A stretch of DNA of 64,000 nt from CAVVDY01 sp963815775 (GCA_963815775.1 CAWFIB010000005.1:186001-250000); one strand, 5' to 3'. Counted from the first letter of the stretch, positions 49,680-59,278 are shown. A program made the numbers and translations. The notes: a model not told the origin generated them from the sequence alone.

Positions 49680-51383
49680 TCAGTTTGAGCGGGGAGCCAG
49701 GGTTTGGGAAGTGCCTGGCTTGGGCTGGGAATTCGACGCATTTTCGATGCGCTCGATAGCGATGATGGCGATCCACTCGTTGGTGCGATTTTGGTAGTCC
49801 AGTACGCGGCCGCCCAACAACGCCGCGGCACGCTGCGGATCCATGTCCTCATGGTAGTCGAAGAAGCGTTCGTCGAGAGCCCGGCCGAAAGGAAGGGAAG
49901 ACAGCAGTGGATGTGGCGGTTTCCACTTGGTTGAGAACAGCAGTACCACGTCGAACTGGTCCCTCGCACGCGCGGCGCGCAGCATCTCGAAATCGGAGAA
50001 GTTTTCCAGGCGGGCGACGTTCAGGGGCTGTTTCACGTAGCCGAGATAGGGCCGGGTGAGTTCGTCGGAGGCCGGCCACGCGGTCAGTATGGTGCGGTGG
50101 GGGAAGCGGGCCGAAAGCTCACTGGCCGCTGCTTTGTGGAGGAGAACATAGTCGCGATAGAGCAATGTGTCTTCCGGCGAGACGCGATACGGCGGAGGCA
50201 CAAACAGCGCGAAAACAAAGGCAACGCAGGCTGCGGCAACCCACCATAACCATCGCCGAAAGCGCCGCCGCAAGGTCGAGATGCACACCAGGATAACGAG
50301 CGGATATACCGGCAACAGATAGCGAGCCAACACGGCTCCTCCGGCAACCGAAAACGCCCCAACGTAGGCGAGGACCACCACCGCGAACACCAATTGCGCA
50401 TTGATCGCGATGCGCTTGCGCAAGCTGCCATCAGGATTACGAAGCGGCGGTTGAAGCATGGCATAAGCCGCGCCCAGGGTGAGCACGAAGAGGTTCAGGT
50501 ATCCCAGCAGTTGCCACAGCCGGATGAACATTGCCAGCGGGATGCGTAAGCCACTTAGCGTGGCGCCCAGGTTGTAGCGCAGGTATTCCGGATTGCCGAA
50601 TATGTAGCCGGTGACATGGCGGTGGTAGGCGAGCCAGCAGGCCAGGGGTACGGCGCACAGCAGCCAAACCAGCGCACCTAAGGGCCTGCCCGGGCGGATG
50701 CTGAGAGGTTCGCCTTCGAACTTGCGCAATCGCAGGTATGGACAAATCAGCTCCCACCCACAGAGGGCGAGCGGGGCGATCAGTGCTGTCTCCTTCGCCA
50801 GCGGAGCCAGCGCGAAAATGATGACAGCGGTTGTGGTACGTCGCTCGAGGTACATCGCCAAGCCCCAGATGGTGAGCGCCGCAGCCGGCATGTCGAGCTG
50901 CGCCAGCGAGCTGGCGGTGAAGAATACCGGATACAGCGCGGTGCAGATCACCGTGGCCCCTGCCACCAGCGGATTGCTGACGCGCCGCGCCAGGCGCCAC
51001 ACGCCCAGCAACGTAAACGACGCGACCAGAAGCATGGCGAAGCGCGTGACCACCGGAGTGAAGGCACTGAACTTCCACCAGAAGGCCAGCCACAGCATGA
51101 GCAGCGGCGGGTGCGCGTTGGAGAGCGTGGAGTGAGGGATGAGCGATCCGGTGAGCAGCAGGTCGCGCGCCGCGGGGATGAAGTATCCGGCTTCGTCCCA
51201 GAAGTAGGGAAGCCGCAGCAGCGGCGCATGGGCGAGGAAGAGGGCAGTGAAGATCAGGGCGAAGGCAGCGATGTTGCGGCGAATGACGCCGATCAGACTT
51301 TGTTTGGCAATAGAAGCATCCGACTCAGCGGGAGTTGAGCCTACAGGTTGAGAGTTCGGGACATCGCCACCGCTCACCGCCAT
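49680..51383 (-). CDS. GT39/ArnT-like membrane glycosyltransferase
   Basis: 567 aa, about eleven membrane helices. It has a GT-C fold start: first helix AFALIFTALFLAHAPLLRL followed by the acidic motif YFWDEAGYF, then HPPLLMLWLAFWWKF in the first loop region, and LAKETALIAPL. The C-terminal ~170 residues are soluble and periplasmic. Such enzymes use polyprenyl-phosphate sugars to glycosylate lipid A, proteins or polymers; the acceptor is not predictable. It leads the group with the RimI-like and hyuA genes. Confidence 0.85.
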   Translation of the reverse strand: MAVSGGDVPNSQPVGSTPAESDASIAKQSLIGVIRRNIAAFALIFTALFLAHAPLLRLPYFWDEAGYFIPAARDLLLTGSLIPHSTLSNAHPPLLMLWLAFWWKFSAFTPVVTRFAMLLVASFTLLGVWRLARRVSNPLVAGATVICTALYPVFFTASSLAQLDMPAAALTIWGLAMYLERRTTTAVIIFALAPLAKETALIAPLALCGWELICPYLRLRKFEGEPLSIRPGRPLGALVWLLCAVPLACWLAYHRHVTGYIFGNPEYLRYNLGATLSGLRIPLAMFIRLWQLLGYLNLFVLTLGAAYAMLQPPLRNPDGSLRKRIAINAQLVFAVVVLAYVGAFSVAGGAVLARYLLPVYPLVILVCISTLRRRFRRWLWWVAAACVAFVFALFVPPPYRVSPEDTLLYRDYVLLHKAAASELSARFPHRTILTAWPASDELTRPYLGYVKQPLNVARLENFSDFEMLRAARARDQFDVVLLFSTKWKPPHPLLSSLPFGRALDERFFDYHEDMDPQRAAALLGGRVLDYQNRTNEWIAIIAIERIENASNSQPKPGTSQTLAPRSN

Positions 51384-51499
51384 TGATGAATCCCTTGGCC
51401 GAATCCCTCAGGGGCTGAAACCGGGAATGCATTGACCCTTTACTGCACGCTAAAGCTGTGCCCGTTCAATACTTCTCTTGCGCCGGTTTCGAGCCGCCC

Positions 51500-51802
51500 C
51501 TAGTGCACTGGAGCGCCGGGCTGTCCCATGCGGGGATCGAGTTTGATCTCGCCGAAGGCGTTTTCGTAGTTCACCAGGTTTTGCTGCAGGATGCTGTACA
51601 GCGCCTTGGCCTGCTGCGGGCTGAGATAAATTCCCTGGAAGTTGCGCACGTCGACGTGCGTCTCGTCCTGTTGCTGCAAGGTTCCGAAGACGAGAAAGAA
51701 GTCCCACACGTTGACCCGCACCTGCACGCTGTTGGCGTAGTTCTCGCGATAGTCGGCCGTATGGGTCAAATTGATCGAAGGCTGAATCGGATTAGGCATC
51801 AT
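51500..51802 (-). CDS. DUF3467 protein
   Basis: 100 aa. Nearly the whole protein is DUF3467: YRENYANSVQVRVNVWDFFL, VFGTLQQQ, and LSPQQAKALYSILQQNLVNY. Function unknown; the family is widespread and small. ATG 51802 is used (tandem ATG ATG at 51802/51799). It is separate from the glycosyltransferase by 116 bp containing a CTCAGGGGCTGAAACC repeat. Confidence 0.88.
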   Translation of the reverse strand: MMPNPIQPSINLTHTADYRENYANSVQVRVNVWDFFLVFGTLQQQDETHVDVRNFQGIYLSPQQAKALYSILQQNLVNYENAFGEIKLDPRMGQPGAPVH

Positions 51803-51917
51803 AACTCCGCGGCGGAAAGGACCTCGCCGAACCTTGCAGTGTAGCAAAGTTCCGCAGGCGAATTATTTGACCGATACTTGGCGCGGAGTTGGACCTGGGC
51901 GCCATCACCGCAATTGG

Positions 51918-52238
51918 CTATGCAACTTTGGTTTTGATTTGAAAGCTCACGCCTTCACGATGTTGCAGGAAGCTCACAATTTCGAAGAGATTGTCGGCGC
52001 GCGGATTGCCGTTCGGCCCAAGCATTCTCATCAAACTCTTGGCGGGAATTTGTGTGGCCTCGGAGAGCTCGGCGAAGCCCACGGTCGCGTTGATGTAGTC
52101 GCGAAGGATGGTTTTGCCGGTGGCGGTATCGCCGGCCAGCATGCATTGCATCCCTTCGCGCAACAGCTCCTTGCGGAACCTGGGATCGCGTACAGCACGA
52201 GCGCGGACAGTTTCTTTGAAGTCGCGGGTCAGAGGCAT
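51918..52238 (-). CDS. higA: HigA-like antitoxin, XRE-type HTH
   Basis: 106 aa DNA-binding antitoxin. The helix-turn-helix is at GFAELSEATQIPAKSLMRML (residues ~54-73), preceded by a helical N-terminal arm (FRKELLREGMQCMLAGD). It follows the toxin gene by 3 bp, the toxin-first order of HigBA/RelE-Gp49 type II systems. It should bind the palindrome upstream of the toxin. Confidence 0.85.
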   Translation of the reverse strand: MPLTRDFKETVRARAVRDPRFRKELLREGMQCMLAGDTATGKTILRDYINATVGFAELSEATQIPAKSLMRMLGPNGNPRADNLFEIVSFLQHREGVSFQIKTKVA

Positions 52239-52241
52239 TGT

Positions 52242-52559
52242 TTACTTCCTTCGCTTATAGTCCTGCCAATTGCTGAGCGCGGCCTTGATATCGTTTTGCT
52301 GACGCTTTTTGCTGCCGCCGCCGAGCAGAATAACCAGGCGCTTCCCATCTCTGCCAAAGTACACCCGATAGCCAGGCCCGAAATCGATGCGACACTCGAA
52401 CACCCTGGAACCGACTCCTTTGACATTGGAGACGTTTCCACCAGCCAATCTCGCCATGGCCGTCGCCACCTTCGCCCCCGCCTGAGCATTCAATCGGCTA
52501 AACCACCGGGCGAATGGGCTGCGGCCTTCGGAGTCGGTATACTCGCGAACATCGGGCAT
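52242..52559 (-). CDS. higB: HigB/RelE-type mRNA interferase toxin
   Basis: 105 aa toxin of the RelE/ParE superfamily, phage-derived Gp49-like branch. The motif set RSPFARWFSRLN, VFECRIDFGPGYRVYFGRDG and LVILLGGGSKKRQQNDI is standard for this branch, with basic catalytic residues near the C-terminus. These toxins cleave ribosome-bound mRNA; that activity here is inferred. It is paired with the downstream XRE antitoxin. Confidence 0.88.
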   Translation of the reverse strand: MPDVREYTDSEGRSPFARWFSRLNAQAGAKVATAMARLAGGNVSNVKGVGSRVFECRIDFGPGYRVYFGRDGKRLVILLGGGSKKRQQNDIKAALSNWQDYKRRK

Positions 52560-52565
52560 AAATAT

Positions 52566-52583
52566 GGTAACATATAAGTTACC
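52566..52583. promoter_or_regulatory. Putative HigBA operator
   Basis: Perfect inverted repeat GGTAAC-N6-GTTACC, 6 bp upstream of the toxin ATG. The spacer supplies a TTATAT -10-like hexamer on the minus strand, so repressor binding would block the promoter and the transcript leader would be very short. Confidence 0.7.
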
Positions 52584-52665
52584 AACGTCGAAATATTAAC
52601 AATCCAGAATACAGCGAACGGCGGTCACAGGCTACGCCGTACGGGCGCACGCTTACAATAGCCGC

Positions 52666-53619
52666 ATGTTTCTGCGCATTGTCTCAGCGTTGCTATTTTT
52701 GCTGTCTGGCCTTGTGGCTGGCGCATTCGGTCAAAGCAAGACGGTGGCTATCACCGTCGACGACCTTCCGTATGAGTGGTACGACGCCACCACACACAAG
52801 TTGGAGGTAACTGATGCCAAGCAGGCGGCGCTGGTCAATAAGAAGATTTTGGCTGGGCTGGCACGTCACAAGGCGCCGGTCACGGGATTCGTCAATCAGC
52901 TGAAGGTAGAGCAGCTCGGGGCAGAGGCGGCGAGTGCGATGCTGAAGCCGTGGACCAGCGGGGATTTCGATCTCGGCAACCACCTGTATTCCCACACCGA
53001 CGCCAACGGGCTGTCGGTAGAGCAAATTGAAGATGAGATTGGCCGCGGCGAGGCGACCATCGGTCCGCTCATGGAGGCTGCGGGCAAAAAGCTGGAGTTT
53101 CTGCGCTTTCCCTACAATCACACCGGCGATACCAAGGCGAAGCATGATGCCATCGCCGCGTTTATAGCGAAGCGAGGTTATCGGCTGGCACCGTGCACCA
53201 TCGACAACTCCGACTGGGAATTCTATTGGGCATACCGGCGGATGCTTGCAAAACACGATGATGCCGGCATCGCGAAGTTGAAGGCCGAATATCTCGCCTA
53301 CACCAGCGCGGAGATCGATTACTACGCGGCGCTCAACAAGCAGGTGCTGGGATATGAGCCGCCCGAGATCATGCTGATCCATGACAACCAGTTGAACGCG
53401 GATATGATCGACGATGTGCTGGCGATTTTTGAAAGGAAGGGGTATCGGTTTGTGACTCTGGCGGAGGCGGAGTCGGACCCGGTCTATAAGCAGCCGGATA
53501 CGTTCATTACCAGCTATGGACCGATGTGGGGCTATCGCTGGGCCGCCGAGCGCCAAGTGAAGGTGAATGGCCGCCTGGAGCCCGAGGTGCCGGCGTGGGT
53601 TACGGAGTATGGCAAATAG
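52666..53619 (+). CDS. Secreted polysaccharide deacetylase-like protein
   Basis: 317 aa, CE4/NodB-fold. A signal peptide of ~21 residues ends GAFGQ. The catalytic Asp motif is AITVDDLPYEW, the metal motif is GNHLYSHTDAN (two His), and RFPYNHTGD corresponds to motif 3. The C-terminal IMLIHDNQLNADMIDDVL carries the last conserved His. No carbohydrate-binding extras. It probably trims N- or O-acetyl groups from a cell-wall or environmental glycan. Followed at 17 bp by another secreted protein. Confidence 0.87.
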   Translation: MFLRIVSALLFLLSGLVAGAFGQSKTVAITVDDLPYEWYDATTHKLEVTDAKQAALVNKKILAGLARHKAPVTGFVNQLKVEQLGAEAASAMLKPWTSGDFDLGNHLYSHTDANGLSVEQIEDEIGRGEATIGPLMEAAGKKLEFLRFPYNHTGDTKAKHDAIAAFIAKRGYRLAPCTIDNSDWEFYWAYRRMLAKHDDAGIAKLKAEYLAYTSAEIDYYAALNKQVLGYEPPEIMLIHDNQLNADMIDDVLAIFERKGYRFVTLAEAESDPVYKQPDTFITSYGPMWGYRWAAERQVKVNGRLEPEVPAWVTEYGK

Positions 53620-53636
53620 TGCCGGAGATGTAAGCC

Positions 53637-54659
53637 ATGCGTTTCTTGAGTAGCGCTCTTATTGGTGTCCTTTGGGCCGCGGTCCCTCTTTCGCTGACAG
53701 CGCAAGCCTTGCGGATCGTGCCCACCAGCACACATGTTTTGCAGACGGAATGGAACCAGCCTCTTCATCTGCCGGTACGGTGCGATGAGGACGGGAACAT
53801 CTACTTTCGCAAGTTCGGATCCGGCATTACTTCCAGCCCAGTCGTCAGGGTGAGCCAGAAGCACGACGATGTAACTTCCTTTTCCATAGCCAACGAGCCT
53901 GGTTTGAAGGGAGCCTCGGTCCATGACTTCGCCGTGACTACGGACGGGACCGTGTTTGAACTGGTTCATGCGGGGAATGACGTCTACGTGGTTGACTTCT
54001 CGGACGATGGCTCCGTCAGGTCGAAAAGCAAACTGGAGAAACAGTTTTGGCCGGAGCATCTGGCGGTAACGCCCGACGGAGACAGGTTCCTGATAGCGGG
54101 AACTGAATTGCTAGAGAAGGATGGCAAGCCGCCGCGACTGGTGACGGCAATCTTCGACAATAGCGGGCGATTGGTGAAGGACCTGACCCTACAGCACGAT
54201 CCGGCGATATTGAAGGAACCCCGCGCCGGCGAGCCTCGGATCGAAAATTACTTCACCAGCCAGGAGATTTTGCCGCTTGTCCAAGGAGAGACGCAAGTCG
54301 GGCGGAATGGCGATTTATACGTCGTCCGAGCTTCCAGACCGCCCGAAGTATTTGTGTTGAACTCCAGCGGCGAGTTGGTTCGTAAGATAACCATCGACGT
54401 ACCTGAGAACGGCATGAGGCTCGGAGGTATACAGTTTTCCGATTCGCGATTCGCAGCCCAGCTTTATCAGGCAGATGCTTCCGGCCAGGTTCAGAAGCAG
54501 GTGATGGCCATTGTTGATATCAGCCGGGGAACGACGGAGAGGGCCTATCAGTTCGCCGACGGCCTGGGCGGGGTGTTTGCCTGTTATGACGGAAGCAGTT
54601 TCACCTTCTTATCGACAGAGCACGGGAAGTTCGCCATTACGACAGCGAAGCCGGAGTAG
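53637..54659 (+). CDS. Secreted beta-propeller-like hypothetical protein
   Basis: 340 aa with a signal peptide (FLSSALIGVLWAAVPLSLTAQ). Repeating blade-like segments such as VRCDEDGNIYFRKFG, FAVTTDGTVFELVHAG, LAVTPDGDRFLIAG and VGRNGDLYVVRAS suggest an NHL/YVTN-type propeller. No catalytic motif recognised. Adjacent and co-oriented with the deacetylase, so possibly co-expressed. Confidence 0.7.
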   Translation: MRFLSSALIGVLWAAVPLSLTAQALRIVPTSTHVLQTEWNQPLHLPVRCDEDGNIYFRKFGSGITSSPVVRVSQKHDDVTSFSIANEPGLKGASVHDFAVTTDGTVFELVHAGNDVYVVDFSDDGSVRSKSKLEKQFWPEHLAVTPDGDRFLIAGTELLEKDGKPPRLVTAIFDNSGRLVKDLTLQHDPAILKEPRAGEPRIENYFTSQEILPLVQGETQVGRNGDLYVVRASRPPEVFVLNSSGELVRKITIDVPENGMRLGGIQFSDSRFAAQLYQADASGQVQKQVMAIVDISRGTTERAYQFADGLGGVFACYDGSSFTFLSTEHGKFAITTAKPE

Positions 54660-54690
54660 GAGGCGGGGCGATGGCGGCAAACCGCCTGTT

Positions 54691-54781
54691 GCCTGGGGCA
54701 CTCTCGTCCATTTTTGGGGACGCTCACCCCGCCCCGAGGGGCGGGGCTTTCACCTTTCGCGGCCTGCGGCCGCTGGCGCGG
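54691..54781. repeat. 91-bp REP element, left direct copy
   Basis: Identical over all 91 bp to 55520-55610. Two hairpins: CCCCGCCCCGAGGGGCGGGG (54727-54746) and CGGCCTGCGGCCG (54760-54772), joined by the linker CTTTCACCTTTCG. Confidence 0.92.
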
Positions 54782-54932
54782 AGCAGGAGCGCGATTCGCG
54801 GCCTGTGGTTGCTGGCTCAGCGCACTATTATGCATTCGTTTCGATCCTGGGGCATCCGGGGGCCATCTGGCAACGCCGCCTGCAGAAAAGACGCCGAAGT
54901 TGTCGAGATGCGATGAGCGACGACGCGCCAGC

Positions 54933-55007
54933 CTCCGCAGGAGGCGATAGGTGAAAGCCCCGGCCTTCAGGCCGGGGTAAGGGTTCCAAAAATCGAACCG
55001 AGTGCCG
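54933..55007. repeat. REP element, inverted diverged copy
   Basis: Reverse-complement relative of the 91-bp element. The linker AGGTGAAAG, the CCAAAAAT tract and GAGTGCC are kept. The two stems are rewritten but still paired: CCTCCGCAGGAGG in place of CGGCCGCAGGCCG, and CCCCGGCCTTCAGGCCGGGG in place of the other hairpin. Confidence 0.8.
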
Positions 55008-55071
55008 TAGGCACGGCAGGGTGTGCCGTCCATCACCGACAGTCATGGTGCAGCCCAATTACCGTGACGAT

Positions 55072-55509
55072 ATGTCGCACACTTACGCCTCCAACCTGGT
55101 GCACTGCGTCTTCAGCACCGCGGGTCGAAGGGACCTGATCCGCGACCCAGAGCGGCTTCGTCAGTACGTATCCGGCATCGCGAGACAGAAAAGCATTCCT
55201 CTCATTGCCATCGGCGGCACGGCAAATCATTTGCATCTCTTGATTGCGCTGCCGCCCGCAATCGCTTTGTCCAAGGCCATTCAGGATGTGAAAGGAAATT
55301 CTTCGAAGTGGCTCAACGAGCGGGAGCGAGATTTTGCCTGGCAAGCCGGTTATGGTGCATTCGGTGTCAGTGAATCGCGGCGGCAAGCGACGATTGATTA
55401 CGTTCTCGGACAAGAGGAGCACCATCGCCAGTGGACCTTCGAGCAGGAATTCATCACCTTGCTTGAGAAATCGGGTGTGCCGTACGATCCGAAGTTTGTG
55501 TTCGGATAA
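55072..55509 (+). CDS. REP-associated tyrosine transposase (RAYT, Y1/IS200-like)
   Basis: 145 aa single-strand transposase of the HUH Y1 family. ATG 55072 gives the standard start (MSHTYASNLVHCVFST); longer frames run into repeats. The HUH motif is NHLHLL (H53, H55) and the nucleophilic Tyr is probably Y94 in WQAGYGAFGVS. SRRQATIDYVLGQEEHHR and KSGVPYDPKFVFG are family C-terminal motifs. Identical REP elements lie on both sides (54691-54781, 55520-55610) with an inverted copy just upstream, so this is a domesticated or active RAYT/REP unit. It appears intact. Confidence 0.92.
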   Translation: MSHTYASNLVHCVFSTAGRRDLIRDPERLRQYVSGIARQKSIPLIAIGGTANHLHLLIALPPAIALSKAIQDVKGNSSKWLNERERDFAWQAGYGAFGVSESRRQATIDYVLGQEEHHRQWTFEQEFITLLEKSGVPYDPKFVFG

Positions 55510-55519
55510 GCAGTGTCGT

Positions 55520-55610
55520 GCCTGGGGCACTCTCGTCCATTTTTGGGGACGCTCACCCCGCCCCGAGGGGCGGGGCTTTCACCTTTCGCGGCCTGCGGCC
55601 GCTGGCGCGG
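55520..55610. repeat. 91-bp REP element, right direct copy
   Basis: Perfect copy of 54691-54781, starting 10 bp after the RAYT stop. Perfect identity implies recent duplication or gene conversion. Confidence 0.92.
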
Positions 55611-55671
55611 GCATCCGGGATATTGTTCGAACAACAGCGACGAGCGCTGGTGAGAGAGGGCTCACAACACG

Positions 55672-55698
55672 AAAAAAGCGCACCCGTTGCCGGGTGCG
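55672..55698 (-). terminator. Terminator of the spc/alpha ribosomal operon
   Basis: On the minus strand, CGCACCCG and CGGGTGCG arms (55679-55698) are followed by a run of six T (55672-55677). Located 26 bp after the rplQ stop. Confidence 0.88.
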
Positions 55699-55723
55699 TC
55701 GTTGAATCGAGCTAAATCGAAAG

Positions 55724-56239
55724 CTACTTCTCTTCGCTGCCGCCGCCTTCGCTGGCCGCGGGGGCTTCGCCGGCTTCGGCGGGCGGAGCTTCAGCCTGGG
55801 CCGCTTCCAGGGCCTTGCGGTTCTCTTCGGCGCGCTTGGCGCGAAGTTCGGCGCGCTTCTGGCGCTTGTCGTCCAGCGTCGCCTCGCTGCCCAGCAGCTC
55901 GACAAAGGCAGTGTCGCCGCCATCGCCCCGGCGGAAGCCGGCGTGGATGATGCGCAGATAGCCGCCATTGCGGTCGCCGTATCGCGGGGAGATTTTGTCG
56001 AAGAGCTTATCGACCGCGTCGGGCGTCATCAGGTAAGCCGCCGCCTGGCGCCGCGCGGCAACATCGCCACGCTTGCCGAGGGTGATCATCTTCTCGACGT
56101 GCGGGCGCATTGCCTTGGCCTTGGTGATCGTGGTCTGAATGCGCTCTTCCACGATGAGCGAGGTCACCAGGTTGCGCAGCAGCGCGCGCCGGTGCTCAGT
56201 ATTCCGTCCTAATTTCCATCCTGCTCTTAGATGACGCAT
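55724..56239 (-). CDS. rplQ: 50S ribosomal protein L17
   Basis: 171 aa. The first ~120 residues are L17 (MRHLRAGWKLGRNTEHRRAL, then ERIQTTITKAKAMRPHVEKM and GYLRIIHAGFRRGDGGDTAF). The last ~50 residues are an Ala/Glu/Lys-rich tail (from DDKRQKRAELRAKRAEENRK) absent from the short L17 of E. coli. Last gene of the operon; a 206-bp repeat-bearing gap separates it from rpoA. Confidence 0.98.
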   Translation of the reverse strand: MRHLRAGWKLGRNTEHRRALLRNLVTSLIVEERIQTTITKAKAMRPHVEKMITLGKRGDVAARRQAAAYLMTPDAVDKLFDKISPRYGDRNGGYLRIIHAGFRRGDGGDTAFVELLGSEATLDDKRQKRAELRAKRAEENRKALEAAQAEAPPAEAGEAPAASEGGGSEEK

Positions 56240-56288
56240 GTCCGTGGTCCTTCGAGAATTTCTGAAAGTTTGCTGTGGGCACTTCTTT

Positions 56289-56432
56289 CGCGTCAGGGCA
56301 CGACTTTAGTCGGGCCGATCGCGTTGTTAATCAGTTTGGGCTTTTAGCCCTTGTCTTACAATGCGCAGGGGCTGAAGCTCCCCACTTTACTTGGCCAGTA
56401 TCGGCAGCGACCAAGGTCGTGCCCTGACGCGA
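56289..56432. repeat. REP inverted pair in the rpoA-rplQ gap
   Basis: CGCGTCAGGGCACGAC...GTCGGGCC (56289-56316) and the inverted GCGACCAAGGTCGTGCCCTGACGCG (56407-56431), flanking a GGGCTTTTAGCCC hairpin and an AGGGGCTGAAGCTCCCC element. The same unit pair occurs at 12663-12824. The gap lies inside the operon. Confidence 0.75.
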
Positions 56433-56445
56433 ATCCTTCCAACTG

Positions 56446-57498
<1,053 letters not shown>

Positions 57499-57605
57499 GT
57501 ATTGCTCCTTCTTCGGCCATGCTGCTCGCCGGGCTGGAAGCCAACGGCGGCTGATCTGGCGCGAAACTGTTGCGCGGCGCCGCCGAGGGCGCCGCTGGTT
57601 ATTGC

Positions 57606-58235
57606 TTACTTGCTATAAAGTTCGACGATCAGCTGCTCATTGACGGGCAGGTTGATGTCCTCGCGCTTCGGCAGCGCCAGCACCCGGCCCTTATAGCTGT
57701 CGCGGTCGACTTCCAGCCAGTTCGGCGGGGCCTGATGGCTGGCAAAGTCCTTCGCGATTTCGAGCACGCTGAGCTTCTTGCTGTTCTCGCGTACTTCAAC
57801 TTCGTCGCCTACGCTCACCTGGAACGATGGGATATTGACCTTGCGGCCGTTGACCGCGACGTGCCCGTGACGCACCAACTGGCGGGCCTGACGACGCGCC
57901 ACCGCAAAACCCAGGCGGTAGACCACGTTGTCGAGACGCCGCTCCAACTGTTGCAACAATAATTCGCCGGTTACACCTTTAGATGTCGCAGCGCGCTCAA
58001 AGTAGTTGCGGAACTGGCCTTCCTGGGTGAAATACATACGCTTGGCCTTCTGCTTCTCACGAAGCTGAAGCCCGTAGCCCACGATTTTGGCCCTGCGGTC
58101 TTTGCCGTGCTGGCCCGGCGGGAAGTTGCGCTTCTCGATGGCGCACTTGTCGGTGAAGCACTTTGCGCCCTTGAGGAACAGTTTCGTGCCCTCGCGGCGG
58201 CAAAGGCGGCATACTGCGTCTTTGTACCGTGCCAA
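57606..58235 (-). CDS. rpsD: 30S ribosomal protein S4, zinc-binding form
   Basis: 209 aa. The N-terminus has C9, C12, C26 and C31 (CRLC...CFTDKC), the Zn-binding C+ form as in Thermus S4. The S4 RNA-binding domain is at RLDNVVYRLGFAVARRQARQ and LVRHGHVAVNGRKVNIPSF. Separated from rpsK by a 185-bp gap containing TGACAAC-type heptamers, and from rpoA by 107 bp. Confidence 0.98.
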   Translation of the reverse strand: MARYKDAVCRLCRREGTKLFLKGAKCFTDKCAIEKRNFPPGQHGKDRRAKIVGYGLQLREKQKAKRMYFTQEGQFRNYFERAATSKGVTGELLLQQLERRLDNVVYRLGFAVARRQARQLVRHGHVAVNGRKVNIPSFQVSVGDEVEVRENSKKLSVLEIAKDFASHQAPPNWLEVDRDSYKGRVLALPKREDINLPVNEQLIVELYSK

Positions 58236-58324
58236 GTTGTTCTCCTGTCGAAACGGGCCTGGCAGCCCGTCCGGTTATGGATCGGTTTACGGGACTTGGC
58301 GTCCTTTCTTCCCGATCGAAAAAA

Positions 58325-58420
58325 GTTGTCAGTTCTCAGTTGTCAGTGAAATCACAAATCGGAAATCAGTGACGACCCCAAGAGTCTGACAACTGACAAC
58401 CGACACCTGACAACTGCTTC
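58325..58420. repeat. TGACAAC/GTTGTCA heptamers between rpsK and rpsD
   Basis: GTTGTCA, GTTCTCA, GTTGTCA (58325-58345) and, inverted, CTGACAA, CTGACAA, CCGACAC, CTGACAA, CTGCTTC (58386-58420) ending at the rpsK stop. The inverted arrangement can fold as a hairpin in the mRNA. Confidence 0.85.
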
Positions 58421-58843
58421 TCAGACCCTGCGCCGCTTCGGCGGACGGCAGCCGTTATGCGGTACCGGCGTCACGTCGCGGATGGAGCGCACGTCAAGAC
58501 CGGCGGCAGCAAGCGCGCGCACGGCCGACTCGCGTCCCGATCCCGGACCGCTGACCCGCACATCGACGCTGCGCATGCCGTGATCGCGTGCCATGTTGGC
58601 AGCGTTCATCGCGGCCTGCTGCGCGGCGAAGGGCGTGCCCTTACGCGAGCCGCGGAAGCCCAGTGAACCGGAGCTCTTCCACGACACAGTGTTGCCGGCG
58701 GTGTCCGAGATGGTGACGATGGTGTTGTTGAAGGAAGCCTGCACGTGCACCAGTCCGTGAGGAATGTGCTTGCGCTCCTTCTTCTTGAACTTCTTCGACT
58801 TGCCCTTCTTGTCCGCTGCGGCGGATCCGCCTGCTTTCGCCAT
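58421..58843 (-). CDS. rpsK: 30S ribosomal protein S11
   Basis: 140 aa. Basic N-terminal extension (KKGKSKKFKKKERKHIPHG) then the S11 core: VHVQASFNNTIVTISDTAGN, SSGSLGFRGSRKGTPFAAQQ and the terminal VTPVPHNGCRPPKRRRV. It follows rpsM by 3 bp. Confidence 0.99.
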   Translation of the reverse strand: MAKAGGSAAADKKGKSKKFKKKERKHIPHGLVHVQASFNNTIVTISDTAGNTVSWKSSGSLGFRGSRKGTPFAAQQAAMNAANMARDHGMRSVDVRVSGPGSGRESAVRALAAAGLDVRSIRDVTPVPHNGCRPPKRRRV

Positions 58844-58846
58844 GGC

Positions 58847-59233
58847 TTATGTCTTCGCGCTCGCTTTCTTCTTATTGGCTACCGTGCCCTTGCGCGGTCC
58901 CTTGCGGGTGCGGGCGTTGGTGTGGGTACGCTGGCCGCGAACCGGCAGGCTGCGGCGATGGCGGTACCCGCGATAGGAACCGATTTCGATGAGCCGCTTG
59001 ATGTGCATCGAGGTGTCTTTGCGGAGATCACCTTCGACGTCGCCTTCCTGCTCGATGACCTGGCGGATGCGGTTGACTTCATCTTCGCTCAGATCGCTGA
59101 CCTTCTTGACCGGCTCGACGTTGGCGGCGCCCAGAATGCGAGCGGAACGCGAGTTGCCGATGCCGAAGATGTAGGTCAGCGCGATCTTTACATGCTTGTT
59201 GCGTGGAAGATCCACGCCTGCAATACGTGCCAT
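58847..59233 (-). CDS. rpsM: 30S ribosomal protein S13
   Basis: 128 aa. MARIAGVDLPRNKHVKIALT, the helix-two-turn-helix region after IFGIGNSRSARILGAANVEP and SYRGYRHRRSLPVRGQRTHT are all standard. The Lys-rich tail contacts P-site tRNA. The start is 16 bp after a heptamer array (59250-59278). Confidence 0.99.
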   Translation of the reverse strand: MARIAGVDLPRNKHVKIALTYIFGIGNSRSARILGAANVEPVKKVSDLSEDEVNRIRQVIEQEGDVEGDLRKDTSMHIKRLIEIGSYRGYRHRRSLPVRGQRTHTNARTRKGPRKGTVANKKKASAKT

Positions 59234-59249
59234 GTGTTACTCCGTAACA

Positions 59250-59278
59250 GCAATTAGCAACTAGCAATTAGCAACTAG
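59250..59278. repeat. GCARYTA heptamer array, 4.1 copies
   Basis: GCAATTA, GCAACTA, GCAATTA, GCAACTA, placed immediately upstream of the rpsM ribosome-binding region. Confidence 0.9.

Larger units (their letters stand above)
54660..55071. other. Repeat-bearing region upstream of the transposase
   Basis: 412 bp without another gene. It contains the left 91-bp direct repeat (54691-54781) and an inverted, diverged copy (~54933-55007). Small frames here are repeat sequence. Confidence 0.65.

Noticed and set aside
54660..54950. Small frames (~80 codons) in front of the transposase
   Set aside because: They are translations of the 91-bp REP element and its neighbours and appear equally in the downstream copy.
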